From contig CACYXC010000003.1 in NCBI GenBank assembly GCA_902778285.1, positions 1 through 64,000 on the forward strand: DNA of 64,000 nucleotides, given 5' to 3'. Positions 33,737 to 41,973 of the stretch are shown in pieces. Within the stretch, counting starts at the first letter, position 1. Each line of letters starts with the position of its first letter. This DNA comes from Oscillospiraceae bacterium. GTDB lineage: Bacteria; Bacillota; Clostridia; Oscillospirales; Oscillospiraceae. The position numbers and the translations under genes are program-made. The notes beneath the pieces were generated by a model. It was not told where the DNA came from. It saw only the letters and a list, made by a program, of their open reading frames with translations, and searched no databases.

Positions 33737-33961
33737 ATGTACGAAAAAATCTGCGAGATCCTGCTCAACTATGTCGAGGAGCCCGAGGGCGGCCTTACGC
33801 CCGAGACGAAGTTTGTAGACGACCTGGCCATGACCTCTCTGGACATCATGACCATGATCGGCGATGTGGAAGACGAGTTCGATATCGAGATCGAGACTGC
33901 CAAACTGCGTGAAATCTATACGATCAGTGAACTGGTCGCATATCTGTCCAGTCTGAAATAA
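33737..33961 (+). CDS. Acyl/peptidyl carrier protein
   Basis: The 74-residue carrier has the phosphopantetheine attachment site in AMTSLDIM (S34), four predicted helices and the acidic DVEDEFDIEIE following it. It needs a phosphopantetheinyl transferase encoded elsewhere. The position between an acyl ligase and a condensation-domain protein, with gaps of 31 and 20 bp, marks it as a pathway-dedicated carrier and not the primary fatty-acid ACP. Confidence 0.92.
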   Translation: MYEKICEILLNYVEEPEGGLTPETKFVDDLAMTSLDIMTMIGDVEDEFDIEIETAKLREIYTISELVAYLSSLK

Positions 33962-33981
33962 AAAGAGAAGGAGAGAATAAC

Positions 33982-35343
33982 ATGCAGGAACCGACATATT
34001 ATCCGCTGAGCTCGATCCAGGAGGGCCTGGCCTTCCTGTTTCGTTTCTATCCGGACCTCCATATTCTGAATCTTGCGCTGCGAATGGACTTTGACTGTGA
34101 GATCGACGAAGAACTCCTGCTAAAGGCGATTCGGGAAACCGAGAAGCGCATCACATTTCTGAAAATTCGCCTTCATATGAAGGACGAACAGACCATGGTT
34201 CAGTATGCTTACGAGGGAGAGCCGGACCCGACCGAGATCGTAGATTTCAGCCAGAGCACGGAAGAGGAAATCAGCAAGGCTCTGTTTGACTGGACGTACA
34301 ACGCGTTTCCGAATTCCATTCTGGAGGTTCCACTGTATAATTTCAGACTCCTCCATCTTCCGGAGGGGAAGCGCAGTCTGTACTTCTGTATCGAGCATTT
34401 TATTGTGGACGGATACTCTGTCCTCTTTGTGTTTGATTTCCTGGATCGTGTCTACGCTGCGCTGGAGAACGGAGAAGAGCTGCCGGAGCCGACGCCGTAT
34501 CCCTGGAAAATGGTTGAAGACGATTTGGCTTTCCACGATTCGGAGAAGTATCAGACGGTTCTGAAAAAGGCGGAAAAGGACTATGCTACCGAGCCGCATT
34601 TTACTTCGATCAATGGCCTGGGCGCGCCTGAGTTTATCGAGGGTAAGCGTTACGGCAAGGGCCTGAGCTTGACACAGTTCGACGGTTCTTCTCTGCTTCG
34701 CGGCATCCCGGCCGACCTCGTGAGCAGAATCATCGATGGGGCAAAAGAGAACAACATCTCGCCGTCGAATTACTACCTTTTGGCGCTGCGTACTTATCTT
34801 GGCAGCGTTTCCGGCACGGATGACGTCACTGTCTGCCTCTCTGTCAATCGCCGTTTTAACCAATATGAAAAATCCTGCGGACTCGATTTTGCCACACTGC
34901 AGTTTGTGCGTTCCATAATTCCTCTTGACTGCTCGTTTACGGAAGCTCTTTTGAAGCTCTCCGATACGCAGAACGATGTACTCCGCCATGCGAGAGCCCG
35001 CAGCGTCGACGTGTCTGTAAACGCGCGTGAGCTTTATGACGTTCCCGCCGGCTGCGGCTACTATACCGCACAGTATTCCTATCTGCCCCTCTTTGACCTG
35101 AGCAAGAAGCGCCTGAAGTATCACCCGTCCTATGTGAGCAACGGGCAGTCCAATCAGCCTTTCTATCTGCTGGTCCTGCCAGGGGACAGCGAGGGAAACT
35201 ACTGCGCTACCTATGTTTTCTCCAAGGCGTATACTCCTGTGGAGAATGTTGAACGTTACCATGCCTTTATGATCCGCTTCCTGGAAAAGGGCGTGCAGAA
35301 TCCCGATTTGAGTCTGCAGGAACTGGTTGCAGACAGCATTTGA
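33982..35343 (+). CDS. Free-standing condensation-domain (CoA-dependent acyltransferase superfamily) protein
   Basis: The 453-residue protein matches NRPS condensation domains and PapA-like acyltransferases. It starts YPLSSIQEGLAF and has the active-site motif EHFIVDGYS, where the catalytic second His (H139) and Asp (D143) are kept and the first His is replaced by Glu. A later NRRFNQYEKSCGLDFAT segment corresponds to the latch region. It would transfer the carrier-bound acyl chain to an amine or hydroxyl acceptor, or join two chains. Codon choice is visibly less G+C-rich than in the flanking housekeeping genes, consistent with acquisition. Confidence 0.82.
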   Translation: MQEPTYYPLSSIQEGLAFLFRFYPDLHILNLALRMDFDCEIDEELLLKAIRETEKRITFLKIRLHMKDEQTMVQYAYEGEPDPTEIVDFSQSTEEEISKALFDWTYNAFPNSILEVPLYNFRLLHLPEGKRSLYFCIEHFIVDGYSVLFVFDFLDRVYAALENGEELPEPTPYPWKMVEDDLAFHDSEKYQTVLKKAEKDYATEPHFTSINGLGAPEFIEGKRYGKGLSLTQFDGSSLLRGIPADLVSRIIDGAKENNISPSNYYLLALRTYLGSVSGTDDVTVCLSVNRRFNQYEKSCGLDFATLQFVRSIIPLDCSFTEALLKLSDTQNDVLRHARARSVDVSVNARELYDVPAGCGYYTAQYSYLPLFDLSKKRLKYHPSYVSNGQSNQPFYLLVLPGDSEGNYCATYVFSKAYTPVENVERYHAFMIRFLEKGVQNPDLSLQELVADSI

Positions 35344-35371
35344 TTTATCGCAGAAAGTGTGATTCACAGCG

Positions 35372-38300
35372 ATGGACAACAATAGCAATTTTATGACCCG
35401 CCTTGCACGCCTTATCGTTAGGGGCCGCTGGATCATCATGCTCGTCTTCGCAGCATTGATTGCGTTTTCCTTCTTCTCCTTCGGATGGGTACATGTGGAA
35501 GAAGATGTGACCGCATATCTTGCCGAAGATGCAGAAGCCCGCAGAGGACTCACCATCATGGAAGAGGACTTTGTTACGCTCGGCACCGCTAAAGTGATGG
35601 TTAAGCGCGTATCAGAGACGGAAGCCAGTGAGATTGCCGAGCAGATTCGAGCGGTCGCAGATGTCGCCATGGTCCAGTTTGATCTGACCGAGGCCCACTA
35701 TATAGACGGCTATGCTCTCTACGACGTGACTTTCGCCGGGGAGACGGATTCGGAACAAAGCGAAGCGGCCTATGCCCGGATCAAGACTCTGCTTGCAGAC
35801 AGGGATGTAACCTGCTACTCCGACGTTGGCTTCAGCCTTGCTGCGGGCATTGCGAGACAGATGGTATCCGTACTCATTTTTGTTGTCATCGTGGTCTTTG
35901 CCGTGCTGCTGTTCACTTCGGATACCTATGCCGAGATCCCGGTTATGATCCTGACCTTTGTGGTGGCAGCGGTCATCAACCTGGGGACGCATTTTGTGCT
36001 GGGGACGATTTCTTTTGTCTCCAACTCGGTTGCGATCGTGCTGCAGCTGGCACTCTCGGTGGATTATGCCATTATCCTGTGTAACCGCTATAAAGAGGAG
36101 CATGAACTGCTCGATACACCCGAGGCGGTTACAAAGGCTTTGGGCGCGTCCATTCCGGAAATTGTTGCCAGCAGTCTGACCACCATCGCCGGCCTGACGG
36201 CCATGACATTTATGAAGTTCCGTCTGGGTGTGGATATGGGGATCTGCCTGATCAAGGCAATTCTGTGCAGCATGCTGACGGTATTTCTGTTCATGCCAGC
36301 ACTGCTCATACTCTTCGCTAAAGCCATGGACAAGACAAAGCATAAGCGCTTTGTGCCGAAAATATCTTTTGTCGGAAAGTTTGCTTATGCTACGCGCTTT
36401 GTTTTTCCGATCCTTTTTGTGCTTTTGGTCGTCGGTGCTTATCATATTTTCGGACAGACCAATTACGCCTATGCGCAGGATATTGTCCCAGCCAGGAACA
36501 TGACGGAGCGTGAATCCTCCAAGGCGGAGATCGACGAGGCTTTCGGTGCAAGCAATCTGGTGGCTGTGCTGATCCCTTCGGGGGATTATGCCTCAGAAAA
36601 GGCGCTACTGGAGGATCTGTCCGGATGTCCCGAGGTCAAGAGTGCAAGCGGCCTTGCAGGTGTGGAAGTCATGAACGGCCGCAGCCTGGGCGATGAAATC
36701 AGCCCGGCCGATTTTTCCGCTGTCGCGGGCGTGGACGATACGGTGTCTCATGCGCTCTTTGCCTACTATGCGGCAGAAAAGGGCGACCACCGGGCAGTCA
36801 CCGGTGATCTGCAGAACTACAAGGCGCCGATGCTGGACCTGTTTCTGTTCCTGCATGATCGGGCGGAAGCCGGCGACGTGGAACTGGAGACTGAGCAGCG
36901 CGCCATGATCGACGAGCTTTACGGACAGCTCAAAATGGCGGCGGCGCAGCTTAAGGGCACGAATTACAGCCGCCTGGTTCTGAATTTGAATCTGCCGGTT
37001 CAGTCGGACGAGACCTTTGCGTTTCTGGAACATATCCATCTGCTTGCCTCACAGTATTATCCCGAGGACGTGTGCCTGACGGGCGACTCTGTCAGCGCCA
37101 AAGACTTCAAGGACGCCTTTGCCACAGATAACCGGGTGGTAGGCCTGATGAGTCTGGGCCTCGTGATGCTGATCCTGTTCTTTACTTTTAAGTCCTTCGG
37201 TATGCCGCTGCTGCTGATCCTGGTGATCCAGGGCAGTATCTGGATGAATTTTGCCATCGCGGCACTGCATGGAGATCCCGTGTTCTTCCTGTGCTACCTG
37301 ATCGTCAGCGCCATCCAGATGGGTGCGAATATCGACTACGCCATCGTGGTGTCCACCCGTTACCGCGAATTCCGGGAGACGATGGATCCGAAGGAAGCGA
37401 TCATCACTACGCTGAATCTGGCCTTCCCGACGGTCATCACCTCTGGGCTGATGATGGTCTGCGCAGGGCTTCTGATCGGTTTCCAGGTCTCTCAGTGCAT
37501 CATCGCGGGTATGGGCTATTATGTCGGCACCGGCACCAGCATCTCGATCGTGCTGATCCTCTTCGCCCTGCCGCAGCTTCTGCTGCTGGGCGATAAATTC
37601 GTGGCGCTTACCACGATCAACACCGAAAAGCTTGCACTGCTGCGCTTCGTCAAGCACAACCGCCGCCGTTTTGCCGCGGGGCTTCTGGCCGCCGCTGCGC
37701 TCTTCGCGCTGGTTACGGCGCCCGGCGCGATCCGCCTCGGCATCGACAATGCCTCCCGCACGCAAAAGCGGAGCGAAGCGATGCTCGAGCAGGCTGAGGG
37801 CCTCGAAGCCCTGGCTGAGAAGCTCGGCGCGTACAGCACCGATGTTGCAGAGCTCAAGTATAAGTTTGCCGAGCAGCTCGTGACCGACGAGATCGGTTCG
37901 CAGAAACTGGCGGAGGGAGAGGCCGAGTACCAGGCCGGGCTTGAAGAGTATACAGCCGGAAAGGAGCTGTACGACGAGAATGCCGCTCTCCTGGCGGAGG
38001 CCAAGGCGCAGTACGACGCCGGCGCCGCGAAGCTGTATGACGGCCAGGCGCAGTACGACGAGGGCCTCGCACAGTATAACGCCGCCAAGGCCGAATACGA
38101 CGCCGGCAAAAAGAAGCTCGCAGACGGCCAGGCCGCCTACGACGCGGGCAAGGCGAAGTATGACGCCGGCGCGAAAAAGCTGGCAGAGGGTCAGGCCGCC
38201 TATGACGCGGGCCTTGCCGAGTATGAAGCCGGCAAAGCGGCATACGCTGCCGGGCAGCAGGCCCTGGCGGAGGGTCAGGCAGCCTATGACAGCGGTCTCG

Positions 38301-39511
38301 CCCAGTATAACGAGGGGAAGGCGCAGTACGACGCGGCCAAGGCGCAGCTCGACTCCGTGTCGGGTCTCTACAATACCGTACTTCCGCTCTATAACGAGTA
38401 TCTGGACCTGCAGGCTCAGTATGATGCAGCCGTAGCAAGAGGGGACCTGATCGGCTCCACGGCGCTGTTCGGTCTTGTCACCGCAGCGAAGCTCGCTTTT
38501 GAGACCCAGCTCGGGGGCTACAGCATCGGCGGTCTGATGCAGGAATACCAGTCCGCGCAGGCCCAGCTTGACGCTGCCGCGGCGCAGCTCTCGGCAGCCG
38601 AGCAGGAGCTTGCGGCGGGCAAAGCCGAGCTCGACGCCGGCTATGCCCAGGCGGCGGCCGCCGAACAGCAGCTCGCCGAGGCCGAACAGCAGCTCGCCGC
38701 CGGCAAGGCGGAGCTGGATGCCGGCAAGGCGGAGCTCGCTGCGGCGGAAAAGCAGCTGGCGGAAGGCAAAGCGGAGCTGGACGCGGGCTATGCCGAGCTT
38801 GCTGCGGCTGAGCCTCAGCTCTCCGACGCCAGGAACCAGCTGGATACCGCAAAGGCGCAGCTGGACGCCGGCTATGCGCAGCTTGGCGACGCGGGCGGGC
38901 AGATCGCCGCGGGCGACGCGCAGCTTGCTGAAGCGGCAGGCCAGCTCGAGCAGGGCGAGCAGGCGCTCAAGGATGCCGAGGAAGAGCTTACATCCGGCAG
39001 GCAGACCCTTGCGGAGAACCGCGACGAGCTCAACGCCAGCCTTGCCGCGCTGGATGCTTACAGCTCAGAGGAAGAGCAGCTCTCCGAGGGCGTCAAGCTC
39101 CTGCTGGAGAACGAGCAGGTTAAGGCTCTGGCGGGCAGCGGCGCATCGACCGGCGAAGTCATCCGCGCAGCCAGGCAGGTGTTCCGGCAGAACGCCGAGG
39201 ATGCACAGAATCTGTCGACTGCGGCACGGAATGTCTCGCTGAATCTGCTGCTTGCCGCGGCTCTCGCACTCATGGCTGTGCTGTTCCTGATCGTCCTGCG
39301 CAGCTCCTTCGCACCGGCTTTGCTTGCGGCGATCTCTGCCCTTGCGGCGCTGCTGACTCTGGTCTACTGGAAGAGCCGCTGCACGGATCTCGAAAGCCTG
39401 CTGCCGCTGGCCGCGGTGCTGCTGGCGATTTTCGGCGTGCTCTTTGCCGGACAGATGTTCGGCAGGAGCCGTGAGGAGAGTTCGGGAAAGCGGGAACAGC
39501 CTGCGGAATAG
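35372..39511 (+). CDS. MMPL/RND-family exporter with giant heptad-repeat insert
   Basis: A 1379-residue membrane protein. The first MMPL unit has a helix at about residues 17-35 and a five-helix block at about 165-340, with a lumenal domain between. The second block is at about 590-760, containing GANIDYAIVVSTRYREF. From about residue 848 to 1229 runs a soluble region of seven-residue repeats of the form xYxxGxA (AYDAGLAEYEAGKAAYAAGQ), later xLxAGKA, interrupted near 1022-1060. Three helices close the protein (about 1300-1370). It probably exports the product of the three genes upstream. The tail is a long helical stalk as in YhgE/Pip-like surface proteins. Confidence 0.88.
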   Translation: MDNNSNFMTRLARLIVRGRWIIMLVFAALIAFSFFSFGWVHVEEDVTAYLAEDAEARRGLTIMEEDFVTLGTAKVMVKRVSETEASEIAEQIRAVADVAMVQFDLTEAHYIDGYALYDVTFAGETDSEQSEAAYARIKTLLADRDVTCYSDVGFSLAAGIARQMVSVLIFVVIVVFAVLLFTSDTYAEIPVMILTFVVAAVINLGTHFVLGTISFVSNSVAIVLQLALSVDYAIILCNRYKEEHELLDTPEAVTKALGASIPEIVASSLTTIAGLTAMTFMKFRLGVDMGICLIKAILCSMLTVFLFMPALLILFAKAMDKTKHKRFVPKISFVGKFAYATRFVFPILFVLLVVGAYHIFGQTNYAYAQDIVPARNMTERESSKAEIDEAFGASNLVAVLIPSGDYASEKALLEDLSGCPEVKSASGLAGVEVMNGRSLGDEISPADFSAVAGVDDTVSHALFAYYAAEKGDHRAVTGDLQNYKAPMLDLFLFLHDRAEAGDVELETEQRAMIDELYGQLKMAAAQLKGTNYSRLVLNLNLPVQSDETFAFLEHIHLLASQYYPEDVCLTGDSVSAKDFKDAFATDNRVVGLMSLGLVMLILFFTFKSFGMPLLLILVIQGSIWMNFAIAALHGDPVFFLCYLIVSAIQMGANIDYAIVVSTRYREFRETMDPKEAIITTLNLAFPTVITSGLMMVCAGLLIGFQVSQCIIAGMGYYVGTGTSISIVLILFALPQLLLLGDKFVALTTINTEKLALLRFVKHNRRRFAAGLLAAAALFALVTAPGAIRLGIDNASRTQKRSEAMLEQAEGLEALAEKLGAYSTDVAELKYKFAEQLVTDEIGSQKLAEGEAEYQAGLEEYTAGKELYDENAALLAEAKAQYDAGAAKLYDGQAQYDEGLAQYNAAKAEYDAGKKKLADGQAAYDAGKAKYDAGAKKLAEGQAAYDAGLAEYEAGKAAYAAGQQALAEGQAAYDSGLAQYNEGKAQYDAAKAQLDSVSGLYNTVLPLYNEYLDLQAQYDAAVARGDLIGSTALFGLVTAAKLAFETQLGGYSIGGLMQEYQSAQAQLDAAAAQLSAAEQELAAGKAELDAGYAQAAAAEQQLAEAEQQLAAGKAELDAGKAELAAAEKQLAEGKAELDAGYAELAAAEPQLSDARNQLDTAKAQLDAGYAQLGDAGGQIAAGDAQLAEAAGQLEQGEQALKDAEEELTSGRQTLAENRDELNASLAALDAYSSEEEQLSEGVKLLLENEQVKALAGSGASTGEVIRAARQVFRQNAEDAQNLSTAARNVSLNLLLAAALALMAVLFLIVLRSSFAPALLAAISALAALLTLVYWKSRCTDLESLLPLAAVLLAIFGVLFAGQMFGRSREESSGKREQPAE

Positions 39512-39525
39512 AAAAATAGAAAAAC

Positions 39526-39556
39526 CGGCGCCCGGCTTTCTCAAAGCCGGGCGCCG
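39526..39556. terminator. Bidirectional terminator between the MMPL and lipase-like genes
   Basis: 14-bp stem CGGCGCCCGGCTTT/AAAGCCGGGCGCCG with a three-base loop, between convergent genes; A residues precede it on the plus strand. Confidence 0.8.
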
Positions 39557-39587
39557 TCATCATTGCGGGAATGTCATTCCCTCTATG

Positions 39588-40778
39588 CTATTTTTCTGCG
39601 CCTGTCAGAGCCTCCGCTTCCGCACGCTCCTGTTCATTGACTGTGCTTTCCTTTTCACGCCTGTCCGCTGGGTTCCGCAGGAGATGCGTGGCGGCGCTGA
39701 CAACCTGCGAGGCGGCGCTCACGACCTGAGAGACTGCCTGCCTGGGCAGGTCGGAAATGGTTTTCTTCGTGACCTCACTGGAAGTGAGCAGGCAGCGCAG
39801 GATATTCTCAAAGCCGCCCGCGCCGGCGTCATCCAGTTCCTCCAGCGTGCGCGCGCCGTTGGCCGAAAGCGCGTCGAACAGTTCGCGGACGAAGACGACG
39901 CGGTCCTCCTGCGAAATGCCTTCGATCCACTCGCCGACCGCGGCATTGATCCAGCGGCTGCGCGGATCGTTTTCCCCGCACAGATCCAGTCCGCCGTGGT
40001 CGATGCCCCAGGTCGCCAGACTGTGCTGCGTCATGCCGGAGGCGTTGGAGCGCACGATCCGCGAGTCCGTGATCTGCGGCTCGAAGAGCTTGCCGATCAC
40101 GGAGAAACGGGGAATGATCCGGGTGCTGCGGCTGTCGATACGCTTCATGCCGCTGATATCCATGACTTCGTCACAGAGACCGGGGCCGTCCAGAATGAAG
40201 ATCCGTTCCAGCAGCTCCAGCACCGGCTGCTGCAGGGAGCAGGCCACAAACAGCGCCAGGTTGCCGCCCTTGGAGTGCCCGCCCATGTACCAGCGCCTGC
40301 CGGTCGTAAGATGCGCTTCGGCATATCGCAGGGCGAGCACCTGGGCCTCGGTGCGCATGAAACCGATCATGAAATCCTCCTCCCAGCCAGCCAGGGAATC
40401 ATCCGTGCCGCGGTAGGCGAGGAAGGAGATGCCGCTCTCGTCGTGAAAGCAGAGCGCGGCAAACTGCATGGGCGGCTCGTCCCGGACCTGGTCGACATAG
40501 TCGCTGATCAGCAGATCACCGAAACGGCGCGAGGCCACGGCCTGAGCAAAGATCTCCTGATAATTCATATCTTTGCCTGCGAGCATCACAGGCACCGGAC
40601 CCGCATCAATGAGCTTCTGACAGTCGCGCAGATGGATCGGCCCTTCATGATCTGCCCACATGGGCTTGAGGTCATAATAGGAGAGCATGCACAGCACAAG
40701 GGCGTCCGCCTCGCGCAGACCGTCGACCGAGAAGGGGATGTCGCCGCGCCAGCGGATATAATCCAGAATCGTATCCAT
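39588..40778 (-). CDS. Lipase-like alpha/beta hydrolase (DUF2974/Mbeg1-like)
   Basis: A 396-residue cytoplasmic protein of the DUF2974 group. It has the oxyanion/core strand FLAYRGTDDSLAGWEEDF, the nucleophile elbow MGGHSKGGNLALF (Ser at about residue 184) and the downstream acidic ILDGPGL. The charged C-terminal 40 residues are low-complexity and may be flexible. It is convergent with the acyl-ligase/MMPL unit; a lipid-related link is conceivable but unproven. The pair with the small gene at 40792 (13-bp gap) is probably co-transcribed. Confidence 0.8.
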   Translation of the reverse strand: MDTILDYIRWRGDIPFSVDGLREADALVLCMLSYYDLKPMWADHEGPIHLRDCQKLIDAGPVPVMLAGKDMNYQEIFAQAVASRRFGDLLISDYVDQVRDEPPMQFAALCFHDESGISFLAYRGTDDSLAGWEEDFMIGFMRTEAQVLALRYAEAHLTTGRRWYMGGHSKGGNLALFVACSLQQPVLELLERIFILDGPGLCDEVMDISGMKRIDSRSTRIIPRFSVIGKLFEPQITDSRIVRSNASGMTQHSLATWGIDHGGLDLCGENDPRSRWINAAVGEWIEGISQEDRVVFVRELFDALSANGARTLEELDDAGAGGFENILRCLLTSSEVTKKTISDLPRQAVSQVVSAASQVVSAATHLLRNPADRREKESTVNEQERAEAEALTGAEK

Positions 40779-40791
40779 GGTGAAACTCCTG

Positions 40792-41115
40792 CTAAGCTCG
40801 GCTTCCGATGGCGTCGAGCAGCTTCTGCAGACTTTCGGGCTTCTCCAGATTGAGCGTCATGGGGCCGGCGCTCGTCTCCAGCGCCAGCGTCGGCATCTTC
40901 ATCTCGACCGTGACACAGTGCCCGGCGCTGACTGTGCGGCGGGACTCCCCGGCGGAGCGGATCGCCGAGAGGGGGATGTAGTTCCAGCGCAGCCCGGCGG
41001 GGAGATACAGAGCAGCCTTTCCGACGCGGTATTGCTCGATCCGCTGTGCGGTGCGGAAGTCCTCAGAGGGATCGTCGATCACAAGGCCCTCAATGAGAGC
41101 GGTCGGTTTGAACAT
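40792..41115 (-). CDS. Small hypothetical protein (107 aa)
   Basis: The ATG at 41115 is preceded by GGGAGG and a promoter at 41164-41192. An open frame extends further upstream but through repeat DNA. The product is mostly beta-strand by pattern (VGKAALYLPAGLRWNYIPLSAI, CVTVEMKMPTLALET) and ends with a short helix LEKPESLQKLLDAI, reminiscent of PH-like domains. No family was recognised. It is upstream of, and probably translated with, the lipase-like gene. Confidence 0.7.
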   Translation of the reverse strand: MFKPTALIEGLVIDDPSEDFRTAQRIEQYRVGKAALYLPAGLRWNYIPLSAIRSAGESRRTVSAGHCVTVEMKMPTLALETSAGPMTLNLEKPESLQKLLDAIGSRA

Positions 41116-41163
41116 GTGTATGCGCCTCCCGTGTTCCGGCCGCACGCGGCGGCCTTTTTTTGT

Positions 41164-41192
41164 ATTGTACCGTATTGCACTGCGAAAAGCAA
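41164..41192 (-). promoter_or_regulatory. Promoter of the small gene and lipase-like gene
   Basis: Minus-strand TTGCTT (41187-41192) and TACAAT (41164-41169), 17-bp spacer. Confidence 0.55.
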
Positions 41193-41199
41193 GGAACGA

Positions 41200-41381
41200 T
41201 GCGAAGCGGATTGTTCGCCACGAAGTGGCGCCTCCAAAAAAGGGACACGCTCCGTCCTTGCGGAAGAAAAGAAAAAACATGAATGGGGCGGGCCCGGGAG
41301 GGAATTGGGTATTCCCTCCCGGGAAGTTGAGCGAAGCGGATCCTTCGCCGCGCAGCGGCGCCTCCAGCAAAAAAGACACGC
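41200..41381 (-). repeat. Direct duplication around a divergent element-like hairpin (copy E)
   Basis: A block of about 50 bp (GCGAAGCGGAT...GGCGCCTCCA...GACACGC) occurs at 41200-41250 and again at 41330-41381. The 79 bp between carry the stem CCCGGGAGGG/CCCTCCCGGG with a loop nearly identical to the core hairpin of elements A and B (GGAATA-CCAAT type). The typical CAAGCTGTCGAC ends are absent. Confidence 0.5.
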
Positions 41382-41410
41382 TTTTGCGTGTCTTTTTTGC
41401 TGGAGGCGCC
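41357..41410 (-). terminator. tRNA operon terminator embedded in a 25-bp inverted repeat
   Basis: GACACGC/GCGTGTC with a run of six T forms the terminator after tRNA-Cys. The perfect pairing continues outward for 25 bp per arm (41357-41381 with 41386-41410), so one arm is the last ten bases of tRNA-Cys including CCA. Confidence 0.75.
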
Positions 41411-41475
41411 ACCCGGACTTGAACCGGGGAATCGCGGATTTGCAGTCCGCTGCCTTACCACTTGGCTATGGCGCC
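41401..41475 (-). tRNA. tRNA-Cys (GCA)
   Basis: Acceptor stem GGCGCCA/TGGCGCC, anticodon loop CTGCAAA (GCA), T-loop GGTTCAAGTCC and encoded CCA. Last of four tRNA genes on the minus strand. Confidence 0.96.
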
Positions 41476-41480
41476 ATATG

Positions 41481-41516
41481 ACATTTGCGGGCGTCGTTAT
41501 GCCCGCAAATGCGTTT
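41481..41516. other. Hairpin between tRNA-Cys and tRNA-Gly
   Basis: Stem CATTTGCGGGC/GCCCGCAAATG, with a T-tract only on the plus strand. On the tRNA strand it lacks a U-tract and may be a processing hairpin. Confidence 0.5.
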
Positions 41517-41519
41517 TTA

Positions 41520-41595
41520 TGGAGCGGGCAACGAGGCTCGAACTCGCTACCTCCACCTTGGCAAGGTGGCGCTCTACCGGATGAGCTATGCCCGC
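41520..41595 (-). tRNA. tRNA-Gly (GCC)
   Basis: Acceptor GCGGGCA/TGCCCGC, anticodon loop TTGCCAA (GCC), GAGTTCGAGCCTC T-arm, CCA encoded. Confidence 0.96.
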
Positions 41596-41618
41596 AGATA
41601 CCCCGTTGAGAAACGGGG

Positions 41619-41695
<77 letters not shown>

Positions 41696-41730
41696 TATTC
41701 AAAGCTGCCATCTCTTCACGTATCCAAAAA

Positions 41731-41842
41731 CAAAACCCAGCGCAGCGGGTTTGATTTTGAGAAGGAGGAAGGAGATCGCGGATACGCAGTTTTCACGGCT
41801 CTTACGCAAACCGTGGAAACGGAGTGGAGCGAGCTTCTTCCG
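41731..41842 (+). repeat. Interspersed ~115 bp repeat, copy 3, inside the tRNA operon
   Basis: Palindrome CAAAACCCAGC...GCGGGTTTGATTTTG, a GAGAAGGAGGAAGGAG tract, GCGGATACGCAG, and a stem around TTTTCACGG/CCGTGGAAA. It separates tRNA-Val from tRNA-Phe and would be co-transcribed with them. Confidence 0.6.
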
Positions 41843-41851
41843 ACGTTGTGG

Positions 41852-41928
41852 TGGTGGGAACAACTGGACTCGAACCAGTGACCCCCTGCTTGTAAGGCAG
41901 GTGCTCTAACCAGCTGAGCTATGCTCCC
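41852..41928 (-). tRNA. tRNA-Val (TAC)
   Basis: Acceptor GGGAGCA/TGTTCCC with one G-U pair, anticodon loop CTTACAA (TAC), T-loop GGTTCGAGTCC, CCA encoded. First tRNA after the promoter at 41943-41971. Confidence 0.96.
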
Positions 41929-41942
41929 GCGACAGCTTTGTT

Positions 41943-41971
41943 ATAATACTAAATAATAGCTGAAATGTCAA
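41943..41971 (-). promoter_or_regulatory. Promoter of the Val-Phe-Gly-Cys tRNA operon
   Basis: Minus-strand consensus TTGACA (41966-41971) and TATTAT (41943-41948) with a 17-bp AT-rich spacer, immediately downstream of hslO. Confidence 0.8.
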
Positions 41972-41973
41972 TA

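Noticed and set aside
37914..39060. DNA tandem repeat or CRISPR-like array in the MMPL gene
   Set aside because: The periodicity is at the protein level (seven residues, 21 bp) inside a continuous reading frame, with degenerate codons and no spacers.
41250..41329. A fifth full element of the CAAGCTGTCGAC family next to tRNA-Cys
   Set aside because: Only the core hairpin is shared; neither terminal inverted repeat is present, so it is reported as a relative and not as a copy.
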